This document shows, one piece after another, positions 50,203 to 61,223 of a stretch of DNA of 64,000 bases (its first letter is position 1; each line of letters begins with the position of its first letter). Source of the stretch: Burkholderiaceae bacterium (lineage in GTDB: Bacteria > Pseudomonadota > Gammaproteobacteria > Burkholderiales > Burkholderiaceae_C); contig SCQQ01000042.1 in NCBI GenBank assembly GCA_004299095.1, forward strand, positions 1 through 64,000. Direction: 5' to 3'. Made by a program: the position numbers and the translations under genes. The notes below the pieces were generated by a model. That model was not told where the DNA came from. It was given only the letters and a program-made list of their open reading frames with translations, and searched no databases.

Positions 50203-50478
50203 CTATGGCTGTTGTTCGTAGATGTCCCGCCCGTGTCCGGTGCGCAATACCAGCACGGTCAACGTGTCGTGCCGGAGTTCGGCGATGACGCGGTAGTCGC
50301 CGACGCGATAGCGCCACAGTTCACCCAATGGCCCCGATAGCGCCTTGCCGAGACCCCGCGGGTCGTCCAGTGGCGCGACTCGCTCGGACAAGTACCGGTA
50401 GATGCGCTGCGCTGTCGCGCGATCCAGTTTCCGCAACTGCTTGCGCGCGGCGTCCGCGTATTCAATTGTCCAAGCCAA
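50203..50478 (-). CDS. relE: RelE-family toxin
   Basis: A 91-residue RelE-type mRNA interferase. WTIEYADAARKQLRKLDRATAQRIYRYL is the N-terminal helix pair, DDPRGLGKALSGPLGELWRYRVGDYRVIAELRHD the core with the catalytic Arg/Lys patch, and LVLRTGHGRDIYE the C-terminal strand. No ATG is available; the TTG at 50478, inside the antitoxin's last codons, is the likely start. Overlap with relB is 17 nt. A degraded cousin is at 48793-48883. Confidence 0.85.
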   Translation of the reverse strand: MAWTIEYADAARKQLRKLDRATAQRIYRYLSERVAPLDDPRGLGKALSGPLGELWRYRVGDYRVIAELRHDTLTVLVLRTGHGRDIYEQQP

Positions 50479-50689
50479 GGTCGGCCCTGATCTCGGCTGC
50501 GGAGTAGACCTTCGATTGGCCCTTGCGAACGCGCTCCAGTTCCTCAGACGCGAGGTAGTAGTCTTCCAGGTCGTCGAGCCCTTGTTCGACCAGCTCGCGC
50601 AGGTAGTACGCCTTGGTGCGCCCGGTGTGGGTGGCCAGAAATTCGAGGCGCTTTTCGGTGTCGGCGTCGAGGCGAATGGAGGTAGGCAT
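50462..50689 (-). CDS. relB: RelB-family ribbon-helix-helix antitoxin
   Basis: A 75-residue antitoxin: MPTSIRLDADTEKRLEFLATHTGRTKAYYLRELVEQGLDDLEDYYLA is the RelB/DUF6290-type ribbon-helix-helix. The tail (RVRKGQSKVYSAAEIRADLGLDN) contacts RelE. The ATG at 50689 lies after an inverted repeat at 50704-50719. Confidence 0.87.
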   Translation of the reverse strand: MPTSIRLDADTEKRLEFLATHTGRTKAYYLRELVEQGLDDLEDYYLASEELERVRKGQSKVYSAAEIRADLGLDN

Positions 50690-50703
50690 GATGGCACTTC
50701 TAG

Positions 50704-50719
50704 TGAATCGTTGTATTCA
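50704..50719 (-). promoter_or_regulatory. Inverted-repeat operator of relBE
   Basis: TGAAT (50704-50708) and ATTCA (50715-50719) are inverse copies 6 nt apart, 14 nt upstream of the relB start. TACACT-like and TACAAC-like hexamers nearby could be the -10. A modest site, called on position. Confidence 0.4.
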
Positions 50720-50760
50720 GTGTATCACGCCCGCCCGCCTCCGCTAAACAGCGCTACTAA

Positions 50761-50803
50761 ACGGGGTCAGATACCGTCTTGAAAGTCAAGGGAGTAATTG
50801 GCA
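50761..50803 (-). repeat. IS110 right end, copy of 49862-49904
   Basis: Contains the last codons of the IS110 transposase (ANYSLDFQDGI, stop) and the flanking CCCCGT. The 43-nt direct repeat at 49862-49904 differs at one base. Confidence 0.8.
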
Positions 50804-51776
50804 TCGAAGGCGGTGCCGGACTTGAGCACGCCATAGACGATACGCACGGGCTTGTGCATTGCGGCGGCAATTACCGCCTTGGGCGGCATGCCCTGGGCCC
50901 GCAGTTGCTCGCCGAAAGCCTTGATCCTGGGGTTGTACCTGAGCGCCACCATTGCGGGCATGTACAGCGCCGAGCGCACTGCGGCGTGGCCCGCACGGCT
51001 GATGACACTGCGCCCACGCACCGAGGAGCCGGACCTTTGATGCGCGGAGTCACGCCAATGAAGGCCGCCGGCGCCCGGGCACTGCGAAAGCGGCGCACGT
51101 CGCCCAATTGCGCCATAAGCTTTGCAGCCGTCGTACTGCCCCCGGAGTGCTCGTGATCAACTCGGCGTCGCGGCGCAGCTGCGGATGATGATCAATGTGG
51201 TCATCGATTCTTTGCGTCAGCTCCTTGATGCTCGCTTGCAGCCACTCGAGGTGCTGGCCGATGGACTCCTGCATCGCGGGCGCATCCACGGCCGCTTCCA
51301 AGCGATTGGCCTCTTGCTGGTGCATGTCCCTCAACGTCTGCAGCCGCTCCACCAACGCCCTGAGCTCACGCACCTCGGGCGCCGCGGGCTGCCAGGCCGC
51401 AGGCTGCATGGCGCGGGCAAAGTGCGCGAGCAGCGCCGCGTGTCGGCCCGGTCGGTCTTGTTGCGCGCCATCTGGCTTTGCGCGAAGCCTTTGACGCGGG
51501 CGGGATTGACGACGCTCACGAACCAGCCCTCATCGCTCAATGCAGTGGCCAGCGCCTCGCCGTGGGGGCCGGTGGCCTCCAGGCACACGTGCGTTGAAGC
51601 ACAAACCAGCCGTGCTCGATGAGCCACGCGACAAGTGCCGCAAAGCCTTTGCGGTCGTTGCCAAAAACGTGAAATTTAACTTTCTCGGCGTGCCCCAAAA
51701 GTGCCACGTCCAGTTTGGCTTTGGCTTTGGCTACGTCCACGCCAACCCAGCACTGAGCACCATCACACACTTGCAT
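50767..51776 (-). pseudogene. IS110 transposase, multiply frameshifted
   Basis: Five overlapping frames cover the full transposase from MQVCDGAQCWVGVDVAKAKA at 51776 to LDFQDGI at 50767. The first RuvC Asp (in VGVDVAK), the DRADTRR segment with further acidic residues and the Transposase_20 domain are each recognisable but in different frames. At least three indels are needed to rejoin them. Confidence 0.85.
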
Positions 51777-51995
51777 CGGACCTTCCTCGTATGCGGGTTT
51801 GTCCGCCGCACGCAGCGGAGTCCCAAGTTACCGTTCGGTCTTGTTGAGGCAAAAACGGCCGGGAGCACCTATCTGACCCACGGGCTTGGGCGCAACCGCG
51901 TCTTGGCCCAAAGTCTTGTCGGCATCATCCCGGCCGGCCGGTTCAACTCCCTCATCTTGTTCGGTCGCTGCACCTGTGGAGGAAGATACGAGGTC
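51775..51995 (-). ncRNA. IS110 left-end region, candidate bridge-RNA locus
   Basis: The 221-nt stretch upstream of the transposase start is conserved, at roughly 90%, with the transposase-less copy at 40372-40593. In IS110 elements the bridge RNA that binds target and donor DNA is encoded in this position. No RNA boundary or loop could be assigned by eye; the call is by family analogy. Confidence 0.45.
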
Positions 51996-52049
51996 ACACT
52001 GTGCACCGCAGCGGGCGCCACGGCGTTCAACGGTTAGGCAGCCCCGCAA

Positions 52050-52727
52050 CTACTTGCCTTGATCCCGCTCCGTCGCATAAACCGCCGCCTGCACGCGCGA
52101 CGTGAGTCCGAGCTTGCGCAGGATGTGCTGCACGTGAATCTTCACGGTGGTCTCGGCGATGTTCAATGTGCGCGCGATCGCCTTGTTGCTGGCGCCGGCG
52201 GCGATTTCGCGCAGCACGTCCTCCTCGCGGATCGAAAGCGGTGAGCGCGGCTCGGCACCGGCGCCGGGCGCGACCGTGCCATCGTCGGCGGTCGGCTCGG
52301 ACGCCTGCAGGGCCGCCACCAGCTTGCCCATCATTTCCGGGCTCACCACCGATTCGCCGCGTGCCGCGCGCCGCACTGCGTCCGCCAGCGGCGCGCCATC
52401 CATGGTTTTCAGCAGATAGCCGTGCGCGCCGGCGCGCAGTGCGGCCACCAGGTCCGCTTCGTCGTCGCTCACGGTCAGCATGACGATGTGGCTCGCGGGC
52501 GAAGCAGCGCGCAAATCCGCGATGGCGTCGACGCCGCGCACACCCGGCAAATGGTTGTCAAGCAGCACCACGTCCGGCTTCGCGTCCGGCAGCCAATGCA
52601 GCGCCGCCGCCGCATCGCCCGCCTCGCCCACCACCTTCAAATCGGGGTGTTGGCCCAGCAGCGCCGCCAGGCCGCGCCGCAGCAGCGGGTGGTCGTCGAC
52701 CAGGAAGACCGTGATGGCAGCTTTCAT
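52050..52727 (-). CDS. narL: NarL-family response regulator
   Basis: A 225-residue two-component regulator. ITVFLVDDHPLLRRGLAALL has the acidic pocket, VVLLDNHLPGVRG the phosphorylated Asp, and LTVSDDEADLVAALRAGAHGYLLK the conserved Thr/Lys face. LSIREEDVLREIAAGASNKAIARTLNIAETTVKIHVQHILRKLGL is the LuxR/NarL DNA-binding domain. It overlaps narX by 4 nt, so they are co-translated. NarL regulates formate dehydrogenase-N and nitrate reductase in enterobacteria; a link to fdnGHI here is inference. Confidence 0.88.
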   Translation of the reverse strand: MKAAITVFLVDDHPLLRRGLAALLGQHPDLKVVGEAGDAAAALHWLPDAKPDVVLLDNHLPGVRGVDAIADLRAASPASHIVMLTVSDDEADLVAALRAGAHGYLLKTMDGAPLADAVRRAARGESVVSPEMMGKLVAALQASEPTADDGTVAPGAGAEPRSPLSIREEDVLREIAAGASNKAIARTLNIAETTVKIHVQHILRKLGLTSRVQAAVYATERDQGK

Positions 52728-54625
52728 GACAAAGCCGGCACCTGTTCACGCGCGGCCGGGGCGGGTGCGGGGCGAGCGCCGCCCGCCGCCAGTTCAATGA
52801 GCACGCGCGTGCCGCTGCCCGGCGCGGAAATCACGTGCAACGCAGCGCCCACGCGGCGCGCGCGCTCGCGCATGATGTCCAGGCCCACGTGCACCGAATC
52901 GGGCGCAACGCTGTCCGGATCGAAGCCGCGCCCGTCGTCGCGCACTTCGAAGCGCCAGCGCGGCTGGCGCTGCACCCGCAGTTCGACCTGCTTCGCACCG
53001 GAATGCTTGCGTACGTTGGAGAGCGCCTCCTGCACCAGGTGCAGCACCTGGATTTGCACGTCGGGCGCCAGCGGCAGGCCATGGCCTCGGATGTCGAAGC
53101 GCGCCTTGATGCCCGACTGGTGCTCGAATTTGGACAGCGTGGCGCGCAGGGCGCCTTCGATGTCCTCGTCCTGCGTGCGCGTGCGGAAATGCACCAGCAG
53201 TTCGCGCACGTCGGCCAGGCATTCGCGGATGCCAGCGTCCAGTTCAGCCAGCGACTGGTCGCGCCGTTCGGTATCGCCCGCATCGAGCGCGCCGCGCAGC
53301 AAGCCAGCCTGGATCTTCAGGAACGCGAGCGACTGCGCAATCGAATCGTGCAGCTCGCGCGCGATCAGCTTGCGCTCGGCCGTGACCATCGCTTCGCGCT
53401 CCAGCGCCGCCACGCGCAAGCTCTCCATGGCGCTGGCGAGGTGCCGCCCCATCACCGACAAGAGTCCGCGCGTGGCATCCGCCAGCGCCACGTTGGCGCG
53501 ATAGAACAACGTGACTTCGCCCATGATGCGCTGCTGCCACTCCAGCGGCACGCTCACCACGGTCCTGAATCCGGCCTGGCGGCAGTGCGGCAACCGGGCG
53601 CCGGCGCCGGTGACCGACACCACGCGCAACTCGGCATTCTTCTGCACCTGGCAGCAGGCGCAGGCCCCGGCCGGCAAGTGGCGCTCGTGCTCGATCAGCG
53701 CATCGGGCACGCCATCGGTGGCCAGCAGCAGGTAGTTCTCGTTGCTCTCGTCGGACCAGCGCAGCGCCGCGCCGTCGCAGCCGGCCGCTCGGCGGATGTG
53801 CTCGACGAAGCCGCGCGAGAGCGTTTCCAGGTCGGGCGCTTCGGCCGCCAGCGCACTCACCGCGTACAGCGCCGCCAGATGTTCATTGCGTTCCGCGATG
53901 CCGGCAGTCTTCTCATGAACCTTGCGCTCCAGTTCGCTGCGCGAGGTCTGCAGCGCGCGCGCCATCAGATTGAAATCGGCTGCGAGCCGACCCATTTCGT
54001 CGCCCGCGACGACCTCCACGCGCGCACCGAATTCACCCGCGCGCAAGCGTTCGAAGCCGCGCCGCAAACGATCCACCGGCGCCACCACCCAGATGTGGCC
54101 GAGCCACAGAAAGACCCCCGCCGCACCGGCCGTCAGCAATACCAGGAGCAACGGCAACAGGCGCACGCGACCCGACCAGCGGCGCGCATCCTGTTCCGCC
54201 AAGTAGCCGAGCTGATCGAGTTCGTGCATGACCGCGGCAACCGGTGGCAACCCCGCGGCATCGGTCATCGCAGCTTGTGAAGGGTTGCCGCGCTGCTGCA
54301 GCGCCCGCCAGGCACTGTCCAGCCCATCCAACTGGACGACGGGCGCCCGCCGCCACGGCCAGAGCGCCCCGCCCGACGCGCTGCGGGTTTTCAGTGCCGA
54401 CAGATCGTCCGCGAAGCGCTGCCGCAACGGCGCGGCGCCCTCGGTCGGCGTCACCTGCAGGCGCAGCAGATCGGCGCGCAGATGCGCCGTGTCGGCGGCG
54501 ATGGCAAGCGCGCGATCGAGCCGCGAGCTGGCCCAGGCGGTGATGCCGACCACCACCAGGCTGGCGAGCAGAAACGCCGAGCCGACCGCGAACAACTTCT
54601 TTGACAGGGAGAGCCGAGCGCCCAT
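52724..54625 (-). CDS. narX: NarX-like nitrate/nitrite sensor histidine kinase
   Basis: A 633-residue kinase: a membrane helix at about 12-32, a periplasmic region to about 155, a second helix near 158-180, then HAMP (RRGFERLRAGEFGARVEV), a GAF-like domain with the Cys-rich GACACCQ, and HisKA_3 with ARELHDSIAQSLAFLKIQAGLLRGAL holding the phosphorylated His. The ATPase domain has LVQEALSNVRKHSGAKQ and DDGRGFD. The layout matches NarX/NarQ. I could not identify the nitrate-binding P-box with confidence, so another signal is possible. Confidence 0.82.
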   Translation of the reverse strand: MGARLSLSKKLFAVGSAFLLASLVVVGITAWASSRLDRALAIAADTAHLRADLLRLQVTPTEGAAPLRQRFADDLSALKTRSASGGALWPWRRAPVVQLDGLDSAWRALQQRGNPSQAAMTDAAGLPPVAAVMHELDQLGYLAEQDARRWSGRVRLLPLLLVLLTAGAAGVFLWLGHIWVVAPVDRLRRGFERLRAGEFGARVEVVAGDEMGRLAADFNLMARALQTSRSELERKVHEKTAGIAERNEHLAALYAVSALAAEAPDLETLSRGFVEHIRRAAGCDGAALRWSDESNENYLLLATDGVPDALIEHERHLPAGACACCQVQKNAELRVVSVTGAGARLPHCRQAGFRTVVSVPLEWQQRIMGEVTLFYRANVALADATRGLLSVMGRHLASAMESLRVAALEREAMVTAERKLIARELHDSIAQSLAFLKIQAGLLRGALDAGDTERRDQSLAELDAGIRECLADVRELLVHFRTRTQDEDIEGALRATLSKFEHQSGIKARFDIRGHGLPLAPDVQIQVLHLVQEALSNVRKHSGAKQVELRVQRQPRWRFEVRDDGRGFDPDSVAPDSVHVGLDIMRERARRVGAALHVISAPGSGTRVLIELAAGGARPAPAPAAREQVPALS

Positions 54626-54777
54626 GGTTCACCTTGCAAACGGGAGTGACGGGCAGTTTACCGGGGGACTGTCGCGCAAACCATTGACGCGTGACAACGC
54701 CGCACCCGATCGGACCATGAGCGTGCCGAAGACGCCAGTCACGTCGGTGACTTCGGTGTTCGCTGCACGTGAGCGGC

Positions 54778-55896
54778 TCAAGCAGCGCCCTGCAAGCAAA
54801 GAAGTACCTCTTCGCCCAACGCCAGGCTGCTCGTGAGCCCCGGCGACTCGATGCCGAACAGGTTCACCAGGCCGAGAACGCCGTGCGCCTTTGGCCCTTG
54901 AACCACGAAATCGTGCGCTGGTTCGCCTTGTACGCCGATCTTGGGGCGCACGCCGGCGTACGCCGGTTGCAGCGCGCCGTCGGGCAACGCCGGCCAGTAG
55001 CGGCGCACCTCGGCGTAGAACGAAGCGGCGCGCGCCGCTTCGACGTCCCAGGTGAGCGTGTCCGCCCATTCGATGTCGGGGCCGAACTTGCCCTGTCCGC
55101 CCAGATCGACGGTGAAGTGCACCCCCAGCGACGGTGAACCCGGCGCGATTGCCGGATAAATCAAATGCCGGAACGGCGCACGGCCGCGCAGCGAAAAATA
55201 GCTGCCCTTGGCAAAGCGCGCGGGCACCGGCGGAATGAATCGCGGATCGAACCCGGCAGTATGACGTGCCAACGCTGGCGCCTGCAGGCCGGCCGCGTTG
55301 ACGACCTGGCGCGCCCGCAAACCGGTACCGTCTTCGGTGATCACCTCGATCCCGGCGGGCTGCAGGACACGCAGATGAGTCGCCCGCGCGTGCGTGGCCA
55401 GCACGCCGCCGGCGTCTTCCAGGTCGCCAAGCAGCGCGAGCATTAGGCCGTGGCTGTCGATGATTCCGGTCGTTGGCGAAAAGAGCGCGGTGGAACATTC
55501 CAGCTCGGGTTCCAACGCGCGCGCTTCGGCGCGCGTGAGCCAGCGCAAATCCATGACACCGCTCGCCCGAGCGCGGGCTTCGATGGCGTGCAGTTGCTGC
55601 TCTTGCGCCGCGCCGGCTGCGACGATCAGCTTGCCGCAACGGCGGTGGCCGACGCCGTGCGCGCCGCAATAGCCATACAGCAACTGCTTGCCGCGCACGC
55701 AGAGCCGCGCTTTCTGCGACCCCGGCGGGTAGTAAATCCCCGAGTGGATGACTTCGCTGTTGCGCGAACTGGTCTGCGTGCCGAATGTCGCTTCCGCTTC
55801 CAGCACGATGACGTCGCGGCCTTGCAGCGCGAGTGCGCGCGCGACGGCGAGGCCGACGACGCCGGCGCCGATCACGACGCTATCGACTTCGTCCAC
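54778..55896 (-). CDS. lhgO: FAD-dependent oxidoreductase, L-2-hydroxyglutarate oxidase-like
   Basis: A 372-residue DAO-family flavoprotein. [20 protein letters not shown] is the FAD-binding motif, [18 protein letters not shown] and [20 protein letters not shown] the conserved substrate/flavin contacts, and [19 protein letters not shown] the C-terminal end. These match LhgO/YgaF L-2-hydroxyglutarate oxidases and related glycerol-3-phosphate-like enzymes. It stands alone between narX and lon, both on the same strand, with 75-150 bp gaps. Confidence 0.82.
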   Translation of the reverse strand: MDEVDSVVIGAGVVGLAVARALALQGRDVIVLEAEATFGTQTSSRNSEVIHSGIYYPPGSQKARLCVRGKQLLYGYCGAHGVGHRRCGKLIVAAGAAQEQQLHAIEARARASGVMDLRWLTRAEARALEPELECSTALFSPTTGIIDSHGLMLALLGDLEDAGGVLATHARATHLRVLQPAGIEVITEDGTGLRARQVVNAAGLQAPALARHTAGFDPRFIPPVPARFAKGSYFSLRGRAPFRHLIYPAIAPGSPSLGVHFTVDLGGQGKFGPDIEWADTLTWDVEAARAASFYAEVRRYWPALPDGALQPAYAGVRPKIGVQGEPAHDFVVQGPKAHGVLGLVNLFGIESPGLTSSLALGEEVLLCLQGAA

Positions 55897-55971
55897 GGTT
55901 CGATTCGCCGCGCTGCCGCCGCGTGTGCGCCAGTTCGGAACGCCGACCCGGAGTGCCAGGTTCCCAACCTG

Positions 55972-58427
<2,456 letters not shown>

Positions 58428-58431
<4 letters not shown>

Positions 58432-58832
58432 GACGTTTTCCCCAGGCGGATGACCAGGCAACCGCGCTCGCTCGCCACGGCGACCGCCGAATAGGTGCCG
58501 GCCGGCAGCGGAATGTGGCGCTCGAAGCGCCCTTGCGGCAGTTCGAGCCGATGGATGGTTGCGGTGCGCAACTGTTGGGGCAGCACGCGATGGCCGCTCA
58601 CCACCAGTGCGCCGCCGTCGATCACCGCGTGCACGTCGCGCGCATCCACGCCCGGCAGCGCGACGTAAATCAACAATTCGTCATCGGTTTCCAGCACGTC
58701 GACCGGCGGCTCCCAGCTCGGCGCGTGCGTGCGTCGCGGCTGGAACAACTGGCGGTGCAGCCGCTCCATGTGGTCCAGCGCCGAGAGCGCGTCGGACCAC
58801 ATCCAGTCGGAGGAATCATCGTGGCGTTTCAT
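58428..58832 (-). CDS. Hsp20/alpha-crystallin small heat-shock protein
   Basis: A 134-residue sHSP-like protein. PPVDVLETDDELLIYVALPGVDARDVHAVIDGGALVVSG is the front half of the alpha-crystallin domain, and IHRLELPQGRFERHIPLPAG and VASERGCLVIRL follow. The usual C-terminal IXI/V tail is missing, the protein ending RLGKTS. It is directly upstream of and overlaps lon, so the pair probably binds and degrades misfolded protein under heat stress. Confidence 0.85.
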
Positions 58833-59093
58833 GGCTCATCCCGCAGAGGAAGCATGGGTGCATTTTGCTTCGATTGGAAGCGCCTGGGGGATGGTCGGGC
58901 GTTCGGCCCGCAGATGCCTTCCGCGCCGCCAATTCGCTGAGCCCGGCGACCGGTTTTTAATTTCTCGAAGATCGAACGTCCTCACGGATCCTGACAGCGC
59001 TTCGCTCTCGCGCCGTCACGAGTGCCTCTGTCGTGCGCGCTGAGGCTCGACCTCATCCGTTCCAGGCGCACACGCCGCGCGGCGCAACGGGCC

Positions 59094-59897
59094 TCAAAAC
59101 GTGGCTTGCACCATGACGATCGCACGCGCTCCGCCCAGTGCGTGCACGTCGTTGCCGTCCAGGAAACTCACGGTGTGCCGATAAAACGCGGCGTTGGTCG
59201 CATAGATGGCGCTGACGCTCGCCGACCAGTGTGGCCTGAACTGCCACTTCAGCGTCGCGCCGAAATCGCTGTAGCTCGGATCGGTTGCACCGCCCGCGAG
59301 CGGTACGACCAGCGTCGTGGTGTAGAAGGTATGCCCCGCGTGCAAGGCCAGGTCCCATTTGTCTGCCAGCGGCAGATCGGCGTCGACCTGCAGGTAGCTG
59401 GTGCCGCGGGAGCCGCCGCGATAACCCTGCTCCGTATCGGCCCCGAAGTAGTCGGTGAGCGCGCGGTTGTAGGTGAGGGTGAGCCATTTCCAGCTCAGCG
59501 CAAGATTGGCTTCGAGCGTGTTGAACCGGCGCGATCCCAGCGGTGGGTTGGATCGATCAAGATTGGCGCCGGGGTAAAAGTAGCTGTGCAGCCCGGCGCG
59601 CCACGACCAATCGCTGTTGATCGGCTGTCCGTAGCTGCCATACACATCGATTTCCGCGCCACCGCCGGGGAAGCTGTTCTTGCCGATGTTGGAGCCCCAG
59701 ACACCCGCGGCCAAGCCATTCGCCGCGGTGTAATCCAGGCCACCCTGGACGGCGGGTCGACCCCAGGTTTGCGTGAGGCCCCGTACTTCGTAATCCGAGA
59801 CGACTGCTGCGTTGCCCGTCAGGTCGCCAGCCAACGCCGCGGTGGCGCAAGCCATGAATGCGGCGGCGGCCGCAAACCGTGGAAAACCATATTTCAT
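59094..59897 (-). CDS. TorF-family outer-membrane protein (thiamine-riboswitch controlled)
   Basis: A 267-residue beta-barrel protein: a signal peptide to about residue 23 (FAAAAAFMACATAALA), then repeated amphipathic strands such as AVVSDYEVRGLTQTWGRPAV, YTAANGLAAGVWGSNIG, AEIDVYGSYGQPINSDW and the C-terminal aromatic end (AIVMVQATF) typical of outer-membrane barrels. SDYxxRGxT is the hallmark of this putative-porin family. The ATG at 59897 is preceded by GGAGGG at 6 nt; the ATG at 59903 would be too close to that site. The mRNA leader is a TPP riboswitch, implying a role in thiamine or precursor uptake. Confidence 0.8.
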   Translation of the reverse strand: MKYGFPRFAAAAAFMACATAALAGDLTGNAAVVSDYEVRGLTQTWGRPAVQGGLDYTAANGLAAGVWGSNIGKNSFPGGGAEIDVYGSYGQPINSDWSWRAGLHSYFYPGANLDRSNPPLGSRRFNTLEANLALSWKWLTLTYNRALTDYFGADTEQGYRGGSRGTSYLQVDADLPLADKWDLALHAGHTFYTTTLVVPLAGGATDPSYSDFGATLKWQFRPHWSASVSAIYATNAAFYRHTVSFLDGNDVHALGGARAIVMVQATF

Positions 59898-59906
59898 GTC
59901 CATCCC

Positions 59907-59982
59907 TCCGCCGGAATTACCCGGATCAGGTTCAGGGTCGTTCGCTCGATGCGAACCTCTCAGCCTTGACGGCTCCCCTTGG
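59907..59982 (-). promoter_or_regulatory. TPP (thiamine pyrophosphate) riboswitch
   Basis: Read on the minus strand: GGGGAGCC (complement of 59971-59978), GGCTGAGA with the invariant CUGAGA (59958-59963), the P3 stem GTTCGC/GCGAAC (59940-59956), then ACCCTGAACCTGATCCGGGT and AATTCC (59913-59938), the invariant ACCUGAUC pyrophosphate-side module. Next come GGCGGAGGG, the ribosome binding site, and the ATG. All core THI-box positions are recognisable. It should block translation when TPP is plentiful. Confidence 0.9.
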
Positions 59983-60121
59983 TTGATTGAGGGCGCTAAT
60001 GTAGCACCGCGCAGTGCCGTTCCGGCGCTGCGAACCGTCTTGACGCGGCGATGTCGGGGGGCCTGATGCGCCGTCAAATCCATGCGCGCCAATCCAGCCG
60101 GCACCGACGCCGGTGCTCAGC

Positions 60122-60727
60122 TCACAGCTTGCGCAGCGGAATGATTTCGTGCGGCGTGCGGCCGACCGCGGCCTGGAAATCCGCCATTTCAATCGAGCCG
60201 CCGGCGCGCGCGCGCGCCGCGTCGTCGGCCCACGCTTCGATCAGCACCATTTCGTTGCGCCGGCGCCAATTCACGTAGAGCTGCCAGAAGCGGTTGCCCG
60301 CGGCCGCGCGCGCCACGTTCGCGCTCAACTCATACGCGGTGATCAGTTCGATCGCCGGCTTGCTCCAAATCGTCACCCGCGCGGTCTGCGTGCCTATGCT
60401 TTTGCCGGGCGAAAGCGGCTGGTGCGCCCCGGCGCCCTGCTCCACCAGCAGGCGCTCTTCGCACAAGTCGATCAGCGCTTCGTCCCCCAATCCACGCACG
60501 TACTGAAAATGCGGCTCCTTCATGTGCGCTTCGGTCAACGCGCGCTCGCTGACCCAGGACTGGAACAAGTGGATGACGTTGGTCTCGCGCTCGTCCCGCC
60601 ACAGGTCGAAGTTGAGATTGCCGGGTTCACGACGCGAGCCGATTTCCTCGTCGCGCATGGCGCCGATATACGAACCGAACATGTGCGGGTTGACTTCGAG
60701 CGTCACCAGCAGTTGGTGCCGTTGCAT
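60122..60727 (-). CDS. Double ABM-domain (antibiotic biosynthesis monooxygenase fold) protein
   Basis: A 201-residue protein made of two ferredoxin-like ABM repeats. The first half has LLVTLEVNPHMFGSYIGAM and NFDLWRDERETNVIHLFQSW, with EAHMKEPHFQYV; the second has NRFWQLYVNWRRRNEMVLIEAWADDAA and MADFQAAV. ABM proteins often act as quinol monooxygenases or simple dimeric binding folds; no metal or flavin sites are obvious. Unlinked functionally to its neighbours. The ATG at 60727 is preceded by GGAGGGAAAA on the minus strand. Confidence 0.7.
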   Translation of the reverse strand: MQRHQLLVTLEVNPHMFGSYIGAMRDEEIGSRREPGNLNFDLWRDERETNVIHLFQSWVSERALTEAHMKEPHFQYVRGLGDEALIDLCEERLLVEQGAGAHQPLSPGKSIGTQTARVTIWSKPAIELITAYELSANVARAAAGNRFWQLYVNWRRRNEMVLIEAWADDAARARAGGSIEMADFQAAVGRTPHEIIPLRKL

Positions 60728-61223
60728 GAGTTTTCCTCCCTCTGACCGACCTGTTTTTTTGGTTTCAGGCGCGATTTTGCGTTAATCCGCGAATCTGTCG
60801 ATATCGAGGAACGGCTGTGTCCGTTCGATCGCCGCCGGCGCCGGGAACGGGTTGCGCTGAGAAAAATGGTCGAAGCGCGGAATGCCCCGCGGGAGCGCTC
60901 CGCCTGCGCCAACCGCCGCCTTCACGCGGTGCGGCAGCCGAGGAGGTCAGGCGTCGTCATTGTTGCCGACCGCTGTGCAACAAGCGGCTTCCATGGCCCG
61001 ACGCTACGCCAGCGAACCCGCAGGCCGGGCGGCAAGCGCAGCCGGCACGAAAACGCCATGCAACGACCTGCCGACCACGCGGGCAGCCCAAAGCCGCCGA
61101 TACGTTCGGGTTCAGGGACATGGCGTGCGATCAAGCGCAGGATCAGGGCCAGCGGCACGCAGACGGCGTGCGCTGGGCGCCGATGTCAGGTCCGCGGTGG
61201 CATCCAGCGATGCCGCGAACACG
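60728..61223. other. 496-bp stretch without a recognisable gene
   Basis: Open frames on both strands are of biased, Arg/Ala/Pro-rich composition. A minus-strand frame near 60922-61158 contains LRLIARHVPEPERIGGFG, which could be decayed protein, but I cannot match it. No hairpin or promoter stands out beyond the leader of the ABM gene (AGGGAGGAAAA region). Confidence 0.4.

Larger units (their letters stand above)
50761..51995 (-). mobile_element. Decayed IS110-family insertion sequence
   Basis: About 1.24 kb on the minus strand: a 220-nt non-coding left end (51775-51995), a transposase region broken into five frames (50767-51776), and a right end at 50761-50803. Transposase parts in order: CWVGVDVAKAKAKLDVALLG (DEDD/RuvC-like N-terminal domain, from ATG 51776), VCLEATGPHGEALATALSDE, QSQMARNKTDRADTRR, a coiled middle (RDMHQQEANRLEAAVDAP), FRSARAPAAFIGVTPR and the serine-containing C-terminal domain (GHAAVRSALYMPAMVALRYN). 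Multiple frameshifts rule out activity. Confidence 0.85.
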
